Shown here: positions 8,791 through 19,132 of the stretch, piece after piece
Position numbering within the stretch: position 1 is the stretch's first letter
Layout: every line of letters begins with the position of its first letter
From: Novosphingobium terrae
GTDB taxonomy: Bacteria > Pseudomonadota > Alphaproteobacteria > Sphingomonadales > Sphingomonadaceae
NCBI RefSeq assembly: GCF_017163935.1
Contig: NZ_JABVZR010000001.1
Span: 3,348,001 to 3,412,000 of the forward strand
DNA length: 64,000 nucleotides
Direction: 5' to 3'
The notes under the pieces: model-generated
The model's input: only the letters and a program-made list of their open reading frames with translations
Told to the model about the DNA's origin: nothing
Databases searched by the model: none
Program-made: the position numbers and the translations under genes

Positions 8791-8807
8791 AAGGAGGGAG
8801 GAACGTG
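8791..8807 (+). promoter_or_regulatory. strong Shine-Dalgarno and GTG in frame with valS
   Basis: AAGGAGG at 8791-8797 lies seven bases before GTG at 8805. That GTG opens a 37-codon stretch in frame with valS and without a stop. The family N-terminus fits the ATG at 8916, which has its own AAAGG with seven-base spacing, so this upstream start could make an extended form or a leader. Confidence 0.4.
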
Positions 8808-8915
8808 AACGGGTCATGCGGGAAAAGAGAGGCCGGGGCAAGCAGATACGCTCGAAGCGGCCTGCTTGTTCCGAAAGGCTTGCACGGGGTTCTACCCGCT
8901 GGCAAAGGCCCCAGC

Positions 8916-11666
8916 ATGACCGAGGAATCCAGCCAGACGCTATCAGCCGACGTGGGCGCCGCCGCGCTTGACAAGACCTTCGACCCCACCGGGATCGAGG
9001 CCAAATGGTATGCCCATTGGGAACAGGGCGGCCTGTTCCGCCCCGCGCGCCCCGATGCCGCGCCCTTCACCATCGTCAACCCGCCGCCCAACGTCACGGG
9101 CAGCCTGCATATCGGCCATGCGCTGGACAACACGCTGCAGGACATCGTGATCCGTTACGAGCGCCTGCGCGGCAAGGACGCCCTGTGGGTGGTGGGCACC
9201 GACCATGCGGGCATCGCCACGCAGATGGTGGTCGAGCGCCAGATGGAGGCCCGTCAGGACAAGCGCACCAACTACACCCGCGAGGCCTTCATCGCGAAGG
9301 TGTGGGAGTGGAAGGCTGAATCCGGCGGCACGATCACCGGCCAGCTGCGCCGTCTGGGCTGCTCGATGGACTGGTCGCGCGAGCAGTTCACCATGGACCC
9401 GCATTTCACCGGCGCGGTGGTGAAGGTCTTCGTGGACCTCTACAATCAGGGGCTGATCTATCGCGACAAGCGTCTGGTCAACTGGGACCCCAAGCTGAAG
9501 ACCGCGATTTCCGACCTTGAGGTGGAAACGCAGGAAATTCAGGGCCATTTCTGGCACTTCCGCTATCCGCTGGCCGATGGCGTCACGCTGGCCGATGGCC
9601 GCGATCATATCGTGGTGGCCACCACCCGCCCCGAAACCATGCTGGCCGATATGGCTGTCGCAGTGAATGGCGAGGACCCGCGCTATCAGTCGGTGATCGG
9701 CAAGTATGTGAAGCTGCCGATCACGGGCCGTCTGGTGCCCATCGTGGCCGACGACCATGCCGACCCCGAGCTGGGCAGCGGCGCGGTGAAGATCACCCCG
9801 GGCCATGATTTCAACGACTTCGAGGTAGGCCGCCGCGCGGGGATTGCCGCTGGCGACATGCTCAACATGTTCGACGCCGACGCCAATGTGGTGCAGGTAA
9901 CGGACGGGCTGATCCCTGCCGAATACCTCGGCCTGCACCGCTTCAAGCGCGATGGCGTGGATGGCGCGCGTGAGGCTGTCGTCGCCGCGATGAAGGCGCT
10001 GGGCCTGCTGGTGCAGCACCCCGGCAAGGCGGACGCCGAGGGCAATGTGCCCATGCTGGACGCCGAGGCCCGCACCATCCAGACGCCCTTTGGCGACCGT
10101 GGCGGCGTGGTGATCGAGCCCTGGCTGACCGATCAGTGGTATGTGAATGCCGCCGAGCTGGCCAAGGCCCCGATCGAAGCCGTGAAGACCGGCGCCATCG
10201 AGATCGTGCCCAAGAGCTGGGAAAAGACCTATTTCAACTGGATGGACAACATCCAGCCGTGGTGCGTCAGCCGCCAGCTGTGGTGGGGTCACCAGATCCC
10301 GGCGTGGTATGGCGACGATGGCCAGTGCTATGTCGCGGAAACCGAAGCGGCGGCTCAGGCCAAGGCTGGGCCCGGCGTGGTGCTGACGCGCGATTCCGAC
10401 GTGCTCGACACATGGTTCTCCTCCGCCCTGTGGCCCTTCGCCACGCTGGGCTGGCCGGATCAGACGCCGGAGATGGTGGCGCGCCACTATCCCAACGATC
10501 TGCTGATCTCGGGCTTTGACATTCTGTTCTTCTGGTGCGCCCGCATGGCAATGCAGGGGATGCATTTCATGGGCGATGTCCCTTGGAAGCGCCTCTATCT
10601 GCATGGTCTGGTCCGCGCTTCGGACGGGCAGAAGATGTCCAAGTCCAAGGGCAATGTCGTCGATCCGCTGGGTCTGATCGACAAGTATGGCGCCGACGCT
10701 TTGCGCTTCTTCATGGCCGCGATGGAATCGCAGGGCCGCGATGTGAAGATGGATGAAAAGCGCGTCGAGGGTTATCGCAACTTCGCCACCAAGCTGTGGA
10801 ATGCCGCGCGTTTCTGCCAGTCGAACGGCATCACCGGCAGCACGTCGGTGGCCGCTCCGGCTGCCACCTCGGCGGTGAACAAGTGGATCATCGGCGAGGT
10901 GGTCGAGACGCTGGCCGCTATCGACAAGGCAATGGAGGACATGCGTTTCGACGCCGCCGCCGCCGCCATCTACCGCCTGGTCTGGAACCAGTTCTGCGAC
11001 TGGTATATCGAACTCATCAAGGGTCAGTTCGACGCGGAAACCAAGGCCGTGGCAGGCTGGGTGCTCGACCAGATTCTGGTCATGCTCCACCCCTTCATGC
11101 CCTTCGTGACCGAGGAGCTGTGGGAGAAGCTGGGCACGCGCGATGCGGCGCTGATCGTCTCGGCATGGCCCAAGCCCGAAGCCAGCGTGGATGCCGAGGC
11201 CCAGCGCGAGGTCGAATGGCTGATCGCGCTGATCGGCAATCTGCGCGGCGCCAAGGTGGAGCTGGGTCTGGCCCCCGGCGCGCGCCTCGAAGCCTATCTG
11301 CCCGAGCCGAGCGCCGCCACGCGCGGCATCATCGAGCGCAACCCCGGTGCCATCGACCGTCTGGCCCGCCTCTCTTCCATCCACTTCGCCCCCGCCCCTG
11401 CCGGCGCGGCGATGCAGGTGGGCGCGGGTGACGCCAGCCTGATCGTGCCGCTGGAAGGGCTGATCGACGTGGCCGCCGAAAAGGCGCGCCTCGCCAAGGC
11501 CATGGCCGTTTCGCAGAAGGAGCGGGATTCGCTCGACAAGCGCCTGTCGAACCCCGCCTTCGTGGAAAAGGCCAAGCCCGAGGCCATCGACAAGGCCCGC
11601 GCCGACCATGCCCATCACGCGGCAGAGGCCGAGCGTTTGGCGGCGGCGCTGGCGCGGCTGGGGTGA
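8916..11666 (+). CDS. valS: valyl-tRNA synthetase
   Basis: Charges tRNA-Val. The class I motif HIGH is present in [18 protein letters not shown] (about residue 47), KMSKS in [14 protein letters not shown] (about residue 572), and the CP1 editing domain contains the [15 protein letters not shown] block. The C-terminus ends in the coiled coil typical of ValRS ([19 protein letters not shown]). The protein is 916 aa from ATG 8916, near family length. An alternative GTG start at 8805 would add 37 residues of atypical composition. queE begins two bases after its stop, suggesting co-transcription. Confidence 0.96.
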   Translation: MTEESSQTLSADVGAAALDKTFDPTGIEAKWYAHWEQGGLFRPARPDAAPFTIVNPPPNVTGSLHIGHALDNTLQDIVIRYERLRGKDALWVVGTDHAGIATQMVVERQMEARQDKRTNYTREAFIAKVWEWKAESGGTITGQLRRLGCSMDWSREQFTMDPHFTGAVVKVFVDLYNQGLIYRDKRLVNWDPKLKTAISDLEVETQEIQGHFWHFRYPLADGVTLADGRDHIVVATTRPETMLADMAVAVNGEDPRYQSVIGKYVKLPITGRLVPIVADDHADPELGSGAVKITPGHDFNDFEVGRRAGIAAGDMLNMFDADANVVQVTDGLIPAEYLGLHRFKRDGVDGAREAVVAAMKALGLLVQHPGKADAEGNVPMLDAEARTIQTPFGDRGGVVIEPWLTDQWYVNAAELAKAPIEAVKTGAIEIVPKSWEKTYFNWMDNIQPWCVSRQLWWGHQIPAWYGDDGQCYVAETEAAAQAKAGPGVVLTRDSDVLDTWFSSALWPFATLGWPDQTPEMVARHYPNDLLISGFDILFFWCARMAMQGMHFMGDVPWKRLYLHGLVRASDGQKMSKSKGNVVDPLGLIDKYGADALRFFMAAMESQGRDVKMDEKRVEGYRNFATKLWNAARFCQSNGITGSTSVAAPAATSAVNKWIIGEVVETLAAIDKAMEDMRFDAAAAAIYRLVWNQFCDWYIELIKGQFDAETKAVAGWVLDQILVMLHPFMPFVTEELWEKLGTRDAALIVSAWPKPEASVDAEAQREVEWLIALIGNLRGAKVELGLAPGARLEAYLPEPSAATRGIIERNPGAIDRLARLSSIHFAPAPAGAAMQVGAGDASLIVPLEGLIDVAAEKARLAKAMAVSQKERDSLDKRLSNPAFVEKAKPEAIDKARADHAHHAAEAERLAAALARLG

Positions 11667-11667
11667 T

Positions 11668-12411
11668 ATGCTCGCGCTGGCTACGATAACTCCCGGGAAA
11701 CCGGAGATTTTTGCCGCGTTGCAAGGTGAAGGGGCGTCCATCGGGCGCCCCTGCGTCTTCCTGCGCCTGTCGCGCTGCAATCTGGCCTGCCAGTGGTGCG
11801 ACACCGCCTACACCTGGCATTTCGAGGGCGACAACCGCCCGCACAAGGACGGCATCGCCTTCTCCCGCACCGACAATCAGGTGACGTGGAGCGAGGAGGA
11901 AACCGCCAACCGCATCAAGGAATTGGGCGGCCATCTGCCTTTCCCGCGCCTGGTCATCACCGGCGGCGAGCCGCTGCTGCAAGGCCCGGCGCTGGTCAAG
12001 CTGCTGGCCCATCTGCCCGGCTGGCGCATCGAGATCGAGAGCAACGGCACCGTCGCGCCTTCCCCCAAGCTCGATCCGCTGATCGCCCAGTTCAACATCA
12101 GCCCGAAGCTGGCCCATTCCGGCAACCCCGCCGATCTGGCCCTGCCCCCCGCGCGGCTCGACGCATGGGCAGCGGAACCGCGCGCCTGGTTCAAATTCGT
12201 GGTCGCCACGCCCGATGATGTCGAGCAGGTGCGCGCGCTGGCCGCCGTTCACGCCATCCCTGCCGAGCGCATCTTCCTGATGGCCGAGGGCCGCGACAGC
12301 GCCACCTTACGCAGCCGCCAGATCTGGCTGGCCGACCTTTGCATGGAATTGGGATACAGCCTGACAGACCGGCTACACATCCATCTCTCAGGCGATACAA
12401 GGGGTACATGA
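11668..12411 (+). CDS. queE: 7-carboxy-7-deazaguanine synthase
   Basis: Radical SAM enzyme converting 6-carboxy-tetrahydropterin to 7-carboxy-7-deazaguanine in queuosine and preQ0 synthesis. The cluster motif is seen in SRCNLACQWCDTAYTW (C-x3-C-x2-C, around residue 35), with LQGEG near the N-terminus and VITGGEPLLQ near residue 96 for SAM binding. 247 residues from ATG 11668, one base after the valS stop. No other queuosine genes lie in the window, so the pathway partners must be elsewhere. Confidence 0.93.
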   Translation: MLALATITPGKPEIFAALQGEGASIGRPCVFLRLSRCNLACQWCDTAYTWHFEGDNRPHKDGIAFSRTDNQVTWSEEETANRIKELGGHLPFPRLVITGGEPLLQGPALVKLLAHLPGWRIEIESNGTVAPSPKLDPLIAQFNISPKLAHSGNPADLALPPARLDAWAAEPRAWFKFVVATPDDVEQVRALAAVHAIPAERIFLMAEGRDSATLRSRQIWLADLCMELGYSLTDRLHIHLSGDTRGT

Positions 12412-12418
12412 GGGGCAC

Positions 12419-13834
12419 ATGAGCGACGCACTTGCCGATACAGCCCCGACCCCGCCGATGGCCCGCCTGCGCGGCGATCTGACGCAAGGGCCGATCCTGA
12501 AGACCCTGCTGGCCTTCTCGATCCCCACGCTGATCTCGAACCTGCTGCAGACGCTCAACGGCACGATCAACTCGATCTGGGTCGGGCGGCTGATCGGCAA
12601 TTCGGCGCTGGCGGCCACGGCCAATGTCAACATCGTGATGTTCCTGACCATGGCCGCGGTCTTCGGCTTCGGCATGGCCACCACCGTGCGCGTCGGCCAG
12701 CATTTCGGCGCGCGGGACGTGCCCGCCGCCCGCGCCACCTTCGGCACCGGCGTGGGCTTCTGCCTGATCATCTCGGTCGTCGTGGGCCTGCTGGGCTGGC
12801 GCCTCTCCGGCCCGCTGCTCGACGCGCTGGGCACGCCGGGCGAAAGCCGCGGCGAGGCGCTGGACTACCTCACCGTCACCTTCCTGACGCTGCCGCTGGG
12901 CACGCTCTCGATCATGGTGGCGATGGGGCTGCGCGGCGTGGGCAATTCCAAACTGCCGCTCTATGCCATGATCCTCACCGTGGCGATCGACGTCGCCATG
13001 AACCCCCTGCTGATCCGCGGCATCGGCCCGATCCCGGCGCTGGGCATCACCGGCAGCGCGCTTTCCACCGCCACCGCCAACTTCGCGGGCTGTGTGGCCA
13101 TGATCGGCTGGATCTATTGGAAAGACCTGCCGCTGCGCCTGCGCGGCGCCGAACTGGGCTGGCTCTGGCCCCGCCGCAACGAGCTGGCCTATGTCATCAC
13201 CAAGGGCCTGCCCATGGGCGCGCAGATGCTGGTGGTCTCCTCCGCCGGCGTGGTGATGGTGCGGCTGGTCAACCATGAGGGCGCCGCCACCGCCGCCGCC
13301 TATGGCGCCGCCATGCAGCTGTGGAACTACCTCCAGATGCCCGCCTTCGCCATCGCCAGCGGGGTGAGCGCCATGGTCGCCCAGAACATCGGCGCCGGGC
13401 AGCACGAGCGGGTGAAAGACATCACCTGGCAGGGGCTGGTCTCCACCACGATCTTCACCATCTCCATGGCGACGCTGATGGTGGTTTTCGCCCGCGCGCC
13501 GCTGGTGCTGTTTCTGGGCAGCCACAGCCCCGCACTGCCCATCGCCAGCCATATGCAGGCCATCGTTACATGGTCCTACGCGCTGACGGGGATCATGATG
13601 ATCCTCTCCGGAACGATGCGGGCCTATGGAGCGGTGATCACGCCGCTGGTGGTGATCTTTATCTCGCTCTACCCGGTGCGGCTGGGGTTCTATTACGCCG
13701 CCTATCACTGGATCGGATCGGAAGCGCTGTGGTGGGCTTATCCGGTGGGTTCGGCCGTGTCGGTGGCGCTGATGGTCGGGGCCTATATGCGGCCCGGTTG
13801 GCGGGAGAAGGTTTTGCTTCGGGGCAAGAAGTAA
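12419..13834 (+). CDS. MATE-family multidrug/toxin efflux transporter
   Basis: 471 residues with twelve hydrophobic segments arranged as two six-helix halves. Family features include GPILKTLLAFSIPTLISNLLQ at the start, the glycine-rich MGLRGVGNSKLPLY, and QNIGAGQHERV in the second half. It exports cationic drugs or metabolites using a Na+ or H+ gradient; the substrate is unknown. It begins seven bases after queE, so it is co-directional with valS-queE. Its stop is followed directly by a copy of the dispersed palindrome-bounded element. Confidence 0.9.
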   Translation: MSDALADTAPTPPMARLRGDLTQGPILKTLLAFSIPTLISNLLQTLNGTINSIWVGRLIGNSALAATANVNIVMFLTMAAVFGFGMATTVRVGQHFGARDVPAARATFGTGVGFCLIISVVVGLLGWRLSGPLLDALGTPGESRGEALDYLTVTFLTLPLGTLSIMVAMGLRGVGNSKLPLYAMILTVAIDVAMNPLLIRGIGPIPALGITGSALSTATANFAGCVAMIGWIYWKDLPLRLRGAELGWLWPRRNELAYVITKGLPMGAQMLVVSSAGVVMVRLVNHEGAATAAAYGAAMQLWNYLQMPAFAIASGVSAMVAQNIGAGQHERVKDITWQGLVSTTIFTISMATLMVVFARAPLVLFLGSHSPALPIASHMQAIVTWSYALTGIMMILSGTMRAYGAVITPLVVIFISLYPVRLGFYYAAYHWIGSEALWWAYPVGSAVSVALMVGAYMRPGWREKVLLRGKK

Positions 13835-13839
13835 GGACA

Positions 13840-14105
13840 ATGCGAGGGGGGAGTCTTTAGTTGGTCGCATCTCTCAAGAGAGATGCTCCGGGCCCTCGCG
13901 CTCCCGGAACCTCTTCCGACACATAGCGCAGTGGTATCCCAGCGGTGCGCAAACTTTCCACGGGCACAGAAAAGGCGCCGCAGGCAGAAATGCCCCGGCG
14001 CCTTGTCAGCGTTTGAAAGCCTGCGGCGCGGCAATCTGGGCGCAAGGCCGAACCCTAGCGCAAGGTAGACATTCAAGGGAGCGCGAGGGTTATGACCCTC
14101 GCATC
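13840..14105 (-). repeat. palindrome-bounded intergenic element, copy A (inverted orientation)
   Basis: One end (14077-14105) carries the hairpin GCGAGGGTTATGACCCTCGC; the other (13842-13900) pairs GCGAGGG with CCCTCGC across a longer loop containing its own small hairpin. The middle carries the paired blocks GGCGCCGCAGGCAG and GCCTGCGGCGCGG. The order is reversed relative to copies B and D. It fills the gap between convergent MATE and HerA-like genes, where it could end transcription from both sides. Confidence 0.7.
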
Positions 14106-14129
14106 TTCTCTTCTACCCCCTGAAAACCC

Positions 14130-15830
14130 TTATCGCCCCTGAGCCCGCCACCGCTGCACGGTTCGGGCAACCATTTCGTCCTCGCCCCCGGCCTGACGCC
14201 ACAGCTCGCTGAACGAAGGATCGGACGAGGCCGGGCGCTTTTCCGGCTCCAGATCGTCGAAAGCGATGCGCATCGGCACGGAGACGCCCTCGCCCACCAC
14301 GATACACTCGCGGTTGCGCAGGGCGGGGATCGAATCGAGGAAAGCCTTGCCGCCTTCGGGCATCGCCGCCTTCACAAAGGCCTGATCGCGATCATTGTTC
14401 AGACGCATGGAAATGATCGTGCCGACCTGCGACAGCACGCCCTCGGCCAGATCCGAAGGCCGCTGAGTCACCAGACCCAGCGCCACGCCATATTTACGCC
14501 CTTCCTTGGCGATGCGCGACAGGATGCGGCCCACCGAGCTGTCATCGGCATGCTTCTCGCTGGGGACGTAGCGGTGGGCTTCCTCGCACACCAGCAGGAT
14601 CGGGTTGGTCTGCTCGCGGCGCGACCAGATGGCGAAATCGAACACCAGACGCGAGAGCAACGCCACCACGGTGGAGGTGATCTCCGAAGGCACGCCGGAG
14701 ACATCGATGATCGAGATCGGGCGCCCGCGCGCGGGCAGGCGGAACATGCGGCCGATCACCTCGACCATCGTGTCGCCCACCAGCATGCCGGAGAAGAGGA
14801 ACTGATAGCGCCGGTCACCCTTCAGCTCTTCGAGGCGCGCCTTGATGCGCATGTAGGGGGCGGTGTTGGTGGCCTTGTCCAGCTTGCCCATCTCGTTCTG
14901 GAGGATCGCGCCCAGATCGGAGAGCAGATAGGGAATCGGCGAATCCACCGTGATGCGGCCCACATCCTCGGCCAGACGGTTCTTCTGGCGGGCCTGCAGC
15001 ACGCAGCGGGCGAGAATCTCGGCATCGATCTGCCGCATGTCACCCCGGCTGGAGAGGAGGATTTCGCAATGCTCCTCGAAATTCATCAGCCAGTAGGGGA
15101 GCTGCAGGTTGGAGACATCCAGCGTCATGCCCTCGTTGCGGAACGCGCTGGCATATTCGCCGTGCGGGTCGATCATCAGCACATGGCCCTGCGGGGCGCT
15201 CTGGCAGATGCGGTGGAGGATCAGGGCGAGGCTGGTCGATTTGCCCGTGCCGGTCGAGCCCAGCAGCGCGAAATGCTTGCCCAGCAGCGCATCGATGTAG
15301 AGGCTGCCACGAATGTCGCGGGTGGGGAAGACGGTGCCCACCTCAATGGCGTTGCGCCCGTCTCCGGCATAGACGGCCTGAAGATCGCGGGTGGTGGTCG
15401 GGTAAACGAAAGCGCCGGGCAGCGGATAGTTGGTGACGCCGCGGCGGAAGGAGGCGATCCCGCCATGCTCGGCATCGGCCATGCCTTCGCCGAGGAAATC
15501 GACGGTGGCCAGCACGCCCTCGCCCGCGCGGCGGCCCTGCTTCTGCTCGCGCACGCTGGCCAGCAGCCAGCGGTTGCCATGGCGGATGCGGATCTGGCTG
15601 CCGACCTGCCCGGACAGTGCAATCGCCGGATCGGTATCGCGCCCGCATTCGACCAGCCGGTCAAGGTCCAGCGCCACCACCGAGCCACCACCGGCGATCT
15701 CGATCAGCACGCCGATCGGCAGCACGGCATTGTCCTGCGGAATGCCCGTGGCGCCCGCGTTCATGGGAGACGAAGCCCCTTCGGCTTGCGCGCCTGCAAG
15801 GGTGAAAGCCTGATGATGGTTGGCCAGCAT
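14130..15830 (-). CDS. HerA-like hexameric ATPase/DNA translocase
   Basis: 566 residues. An N-terminal HAS-barrel-like region (about 35-130) precedes a DUF87/HerA ATPase core: Walker A LGSTGTGKSTS (about residue 212), Walker B LLVCEEAHRYVPSE (about residue 422), and the arginine-rich RILSRIAKEGRKYGV segment. Members pump DNA or remodel it, often with a NurA nuclease; none is encoded nearby. ATG at 15764 is an alternative start closer to the conserved region. It is a single gene, convergent with the MATE transporter. Confidence 0.85.
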   Translation of the reverse strand: MLANHHQAFTLAGAQAEGASSPMNAGATGIPQDNAVLPIGVLIEIAGGGSVVALDLDRLVECGRDTDPAIALSGQVGSQIRIRHGNRWLLASVREQKQGRRAGEGVLATVDFLGEGMADAEHGGIASFRRGVTNYPLPGAFVYPTTTRDLQAVYAGDGRNAIEVGTVFPTRDIRGSLYIDALLGKHFALLGSTGTGKSTSLALILHRICQSAPQGHVLMIDPHGEYASAFRNEGMTLDVSNLQLPYWLMNFEEHCEILLSSRGDMRQIDAEILARCVLQARQKNRLAEDVGRITVDSPIPYLLSDLGAILQNEMGKLDKATNTAPYMRIKARLEELKGDRRYQFLFSGMLVGDTMVEVIGRMFRLPARGRPISIIDVSGVPSEITSTVVALLSRLVFDFAIWSRREQTNPILLVCEEAHRYVPSEKHADDSSVGRILSRIAKEGRKYGVALGLVTQRPSDLAEGVLSQVGTIISMRLNNDRDQAFVKAAMPEGGKAFLDSIPALRNRECIVVGEGVSVPMRIAFDDLEPEKRPASSDPSFSELWRQAGGEDEMVARTVQRWRAQGR

Positions 15831-15937
15831 AAGCGGTGCCCGATCTTCTGCGCTGAATCCATATTGGGCACAGCCTTAGGCAGGCTTGGTTAATTTTAAC
15901 CTAACGCCGGTTCGTAATTCGCAAAGGATATCCGCCT

Positions 15938-15967
15938 AGAGCCTTTTTGCAGATCGCGAACAGGCTC
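15938..15967. repeat. short inverted repeat between HerA-like gene and TIGR02186 gene
   Basis: AGAGCCT and AGGCTCT are separated by 16 bases. The arms could pair in the minus-strand transcript after the TIGR02186 gene. The loop is long for an intrinsic terminator, so the role is uncertain. Confidence 0.3.
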
Positions 15968-16025
15968 TATTTCTGATGCCGCCTTTTCCGTGCCGCTGAC
16001 CGCAACCGGCCAGCTGGAACAGGCT

Positions 16026-16826
16026 TCAACGCCTGACGAACAGCCGCCCGGCCAGCCAGCCCATCAGCACCGAAAGGCCCACCGCCAACAGGCCATAGGC
16101 GAAGGCGCTGTGATGGGAAAAATCGGCGACGGCCTTTTCCATGCCCTCCTTGCGCACCTCCACGCGGGAGACGGCAGAGGCCAGCACGCGGCCCTGGCTG
16201 ATGGCGAAGGTCTCGGCGGTGTAGGTGCCGGTCTGCACGCTGGAAGGCAGCGAGATGCGCGCCCGATAGAGCACCTGATCGGTGATCGTCACGCCATGCT
16301 CGTTCTGGCCATAGAGGCCGCGCCGCACCATCAGATCGGCGAGGCCCGAGGAAAAGCGCTTTTGCAGCGCCGGGTCCACCGCCCCGCCGCCCGGTGAAAG
16401 CTGCAGCGAATCGAGGCCCATCTCATAGATGGCGGCGGTGCGCTCATCGACGATCTTGCTGATGGGCCGCGTGGAAGCCATGGCATAGAAGCTGGGCACC
16501 GAGCGCAAGGTGGTGCTGTCGGCATTGACCCACATGCCCGCCACCTTGCGCTTTTCGCGCAGCACCATGGGGCTCGTCGGCCCTTCCAGCACCACCACGA
16601 TATCGTAATCGCGGCCCGCGCGGTGGCCCTCGGGGGTCATGATCGCGCCATAGAGCAGCAGATCGGCGCCGGTGAAGCCCTGCCGCAACAGCACCTCATG
16701 CTGCGAAACATCGGGCACGAGGATGGGGCGCGGTGCGGGCGCCCTCGCCCCCGTCAGCGCGACCAATGCCGCCGCCAGCAGTCCGAAGCGCCGGATCACA
16801 GCCCCTTCCTCCCGCCACCCGCTCAC
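16026..16826 (-). CDS. TIGR02186-family membrane-anchored protein
   Basis: 266 residues with a signal peptide (hydrophobic about residues 14-28), an extracytoplasmic domain with ILVPDVSQHEVLLRQGFTGADLLLYGAI, and one C-terminal transmembrane helix (about 240-258) ending in a short basic tail. This is the TIGR02186 pattern; these genes commonly sit next to TauE/SafE permeases, as here. The molecular role is unknown, perhaps an accessory to sulfur-compound export. The start codon GTG overlaps the permease stop by four bases, indicating coupled translation. Confidence 0.85.
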   Translation of the reverse strand: MSGWREEGAVIRRFGLLAAALVALTGARAPAPRPILVPDVSQHEVLLRQGFTGADLLLYGAIMTPEGHRAGRDYDIVVVLEGPTSPMVLREKRKVAGMWVNADSTTLRSVPSFYAMASTRPISKIVDERTAAIYEMGLDSLQLSPGGGAVDPALQKRFSSGLADLMVRRGLYGQNEHGVTITDQVLYRARISLPSSVQTGTYTAETFAISQGRVLASAVSRVEVRKEGMEKAVADFSHHSAFAYGLLAVGLSVLMGWLAGRLFVRR

Positions 16827-17737
16827 AATGGCGTGACCGTGAAGATTTCGTCGGGATGCCAGGTCAGCCCCAGCGCCATGCGCGCCGCCACCGCCAGCAC
16901 GATCAGCGCCAGCGCCAGCCGCAGCTTCACCGGAGAGGCCTTGGCGGCAAACAAAGTGCCCAATTGCGCCCCCGTCACCGATCCCAGCAGCAGCAGCGCG
17001 GCCAGCACCACATCCACCGCATGGGTGGTGAGCGCATGGATCATGGTGGTGGCCATGGTGACGAAGAGGATCTGGAACAGGCTGGTGCCCACCACCACCC
17101 CCGCGCTCATGCCCAGAATGTAGAGCATCGCGGGCACCAGCACGAAGCCGCCGCCGATGCCCATCAGCATGGTGAGGATGCCGGTGAAGATGCCCAGCAG
17201 CAGCGGCGCCAGCGGCGAAATATACAGGCCCGAGCGATAGAAGCGCCAGCGCAGCGGCAGTGTGGCCACCAGCGGGTGATGGCGGCGCTTGGCGGCCTCT
17301 CCGGCGGTGCCGCGCATGGTCTGGATGCTCTCCTTGGCCATCAACCCGCCGATCGAGCCCAGCATCACCACATAGAGGATGTTGATGACCGTATCGATCT
17401 GCCCCAGCTTCTGAAGCAGGTTGAACAGCGCCGATCCCAGTCCCGCGCCGATGATGCCGCCCGCCACCAGCACCCCGCCCATCTGATAATCCACCCCGCC
17501 GCGCTTGCCATGGGCGATCACGCCCGAGACGCTGGCGCCCGTCACCTGAGTCGCGGCGCTGGCGGCGGCCACCGTGGGCGGAATGCCGTAGAAGATCAGC
17601 AGCGGGGTGGTCAGAAAGCCGCCGCCCACGCCGAACATGCCCGAAAGCAGGCCGGTGAGCATCCCCAGCCCGACGATGACAAGTCCGTTGACCGAAAGAT
17701 TGGCGATGGGAAGATAAACATCCATGAGTGCAGGCAA
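16823..17737 (-). CDS. TauE/SafE-family sulfite/organosulfonate exporter
   Basis: 304 residues with about eight to nine transmembrane helices in two halves, each containing the glycine-rich family repeat (LSGMFGVGGGFLTTPLLIFYGIPP near residue 29 and MGIGGGFVLVPAMLYILGMS near residue 205). Members export sulfite, sulfoacetate or related anions. The neighbouring TIGR02186 gene overlaps and is probably its partner. About 215 bases of apparently empty sequence separate it from the NfrA-like gene upstream. Confidence 0.9.
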   Translation of the reverse strand: MPALMDVYLPIANLSVNGLVIVGLGMLTGLLSGMFGVGGGFLTTPLLIFYGIPPTVAAASAATQVTGASVSGVIAHGKRGGVDYQMGGVLVAGGIIGAGLGSALFNLLQKLGQIDTVINILYVVMLGSIGGLMAKESIQTMRGTAGEAAKRRHHPLVATLPLRWRFYRSGLYISPLAPLLLGIFTGILTMLMGIGGGFVLVPAMLYILGMSAGVVVGTSLFQILFVTMATTMIHALTTHAVDVVLAALLLLGSVTGAQLGTLFAAKASPVKLRLALALIVLAVAARMALGLTWHPDEIFTVTPL

Positions 17738-17953
17738 ACTAGCGCCCCGGCGCCGCGCTGGAAAGGCCGGATCGGCGGATGGGGCCTTGATTGTGGCCCG
17801 GTGTCAGCCTTTGCCCCTCCGATCCCCCGCCAGAGGCTGAGGTGCAGGAGGCGGCACCACTCATCCCGTGCAGTTGTTTTTCCGCATGGGATCAGATCTT
17901 TGGTCCTTGCCGCATTGATTGAACCTGTTTTGCGAAGAATTTGGAAAAAACGT

Positions 17954-19132
17954 TCAGAAGCCCGCTGCCAATGTCAGGGCCGGGCCTGACCCCGGCATGG
18001 CCTGGCCTGCCACGCGAAAGCGCCAGTCGAGCGAGAGATGCGCTCCCGCACGCGCCGTGGCGAAAGCGACCGTTGCGCCCGGGCCCATGTCCAGCCGCCC
18101 TGCCCCTTGCTGTGCGCCGCCCCAGATCCCGCCACCCAGCCGGACCTCGCTACGGCCCTGGCGACCAGCGATATGCTCCAGCCGGAACTGGCCGTCGATG
18201 AAGGGCGTGGCGGCCACACCGCCGACATAGCCACCCTGCACATAGGTTTCGGCGCGCATGGCCAGCGGCAGCAGCACGGGCGGAAGCTGGGTGACCAGCG
18301 TGACAGCCGGGCGCAGATGGGTCCGCCCGCCGACAAAGCGGCTGATCCGCGCCTCTGCCATGGCGGAGAGCGGCAGGGCGGGGATGGGCCGCGCAGCAAG
18401 GCCCAGCGCCGCCTCACGCTCGCCCGTGCCGTTGAGGGCGCCATAGGCTCGCCCATAGACTTCGGGGCGGAACGGATTGGCAGGCGCCAGACGATAGCGC
18501 AGCACCGCCCCCAGCTGGTTGGCGCCATAGCTGGGCAGCAGCAGCGAACCGCCGGGCGCGCTGCCCCCGCCTTGCCTCACCAGCAGCCAGCCATCGGCGG
18601 ACCAGCGCGGCAGCACCGGGCGATGAGCGGGCGCGGAGGGCGCTTCGAGCATCGGCGCAGCCCGAGGTGGCGTGAGTGCCGGAACCGCTCGTTCCGGATC
18701 AGCGCCTGCTCCCTTGGCCGGAAAGACAAGCGGCAGATTCGCCACGGCGGCCATCAGCATCAGCTCATGCGCGCCCTCTGCCATGGCGGCCAGCGGAACG
18801 GATGGCGGCGGTTTGACCAGAGGCCCGACAGGTAACAGGCTTTGGGCAGGCAACAGGTCACGGATGAGGGGCGGATGGCGAAGGGAGCCAGGCAAGGAGG
18901 AGGCCACCCTTCCCTCAAGATGAGGCGCGGCAGATGCCGCCAATGTCCGAAGCCGCGGTGACACAGGCGATCGCGCGATCAGCCCGGGCGCCTCCCCGAA
19001 CTGCGTGCCCGCGCCGCCCCAAACGGTCACATTGCATGTCGCGGCCCGTGCCCCGACCCAGCCGAACACAATCGCCGCCAACACCCAGACCGGCTGCCCC
19101 TTGCGGCGCTGGCGATCCGGCAGGGCACTCAC
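17954..19132 (-). CDS. exported protein paired with an NfrB-like glycosyltransferase (NfrA C-terminal-like)
   Basis: 392 residues from GTG 19132, overlapping the glycosyltransferase stop in the sequence GTGA. A hydrophobic signal segment (VWVLAAIVFGWVGARA, about residues 15-30) is followed by a low-complexity proline/alanine-rich linker. From about residue 180, alternating glycine-rich strands such as LLLPSYGANQLGAVLRYRLAP and YVQGGYVGGVAATPFIDGQF end in a phenylalanine, suggesting an outer-membrane or periplasmic beta structure. The arrangement matches NfrA-NfrB of Escherichia coli, where NfrA is the outer-membrane exporter/phage N4 receptor. Homology is inferred from context and architecture, not proven. 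Confidence 0.6.
   Translation of the reverse strand: MSALPDRQRRKGQPVWVLAAIVFGWVGARAATCNVTVWGGAGTQFGEAPGLIARSPVSPRLRTLAASAAPHLEGRVASSLPGSLRHPPLIRDLLPAQSLLPVGPLVKPPPSVPLAAMAEGAHELMLMAAVANLPLVFPAKGAGADPERAVPALTPPRAAPMLEAPSAPAHRPVLPRWSADGWLLVRQGGGSAPGGSLLLPSYGANQLGAVLRYRLAPANPFRPEVYGRAYGALNGTGEREAALGLAARPIPALPLSAMAEARISRFVGGRTHLRPAVTLVTQLPPVLLPLAMRAETYVQGGYVGGVAATPFIDGQFRLEHIAGRQGRSEVRLGGGIWGGAQQGAGRLDMGPGATVAFATARAGAHLSLDWRFRVAGQAMPGSGPALTLAAGF

Noticed and set aside
8943..11804. 953-codon open frame on the minus strand opposite valS
   Set aside because: It lies entirely antisense to an unmistakable valyl-tRNA synthetase and has Gly/His/Ala/Arg-rich composition with no domain; a GC-codon shadow.
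12191..13870. 559-codon minus-strand frame opposite the MATE gene
   Set aside because: His/Gly/Asp-rich composition without any family pattern; shadow of a membrane-protein gene.
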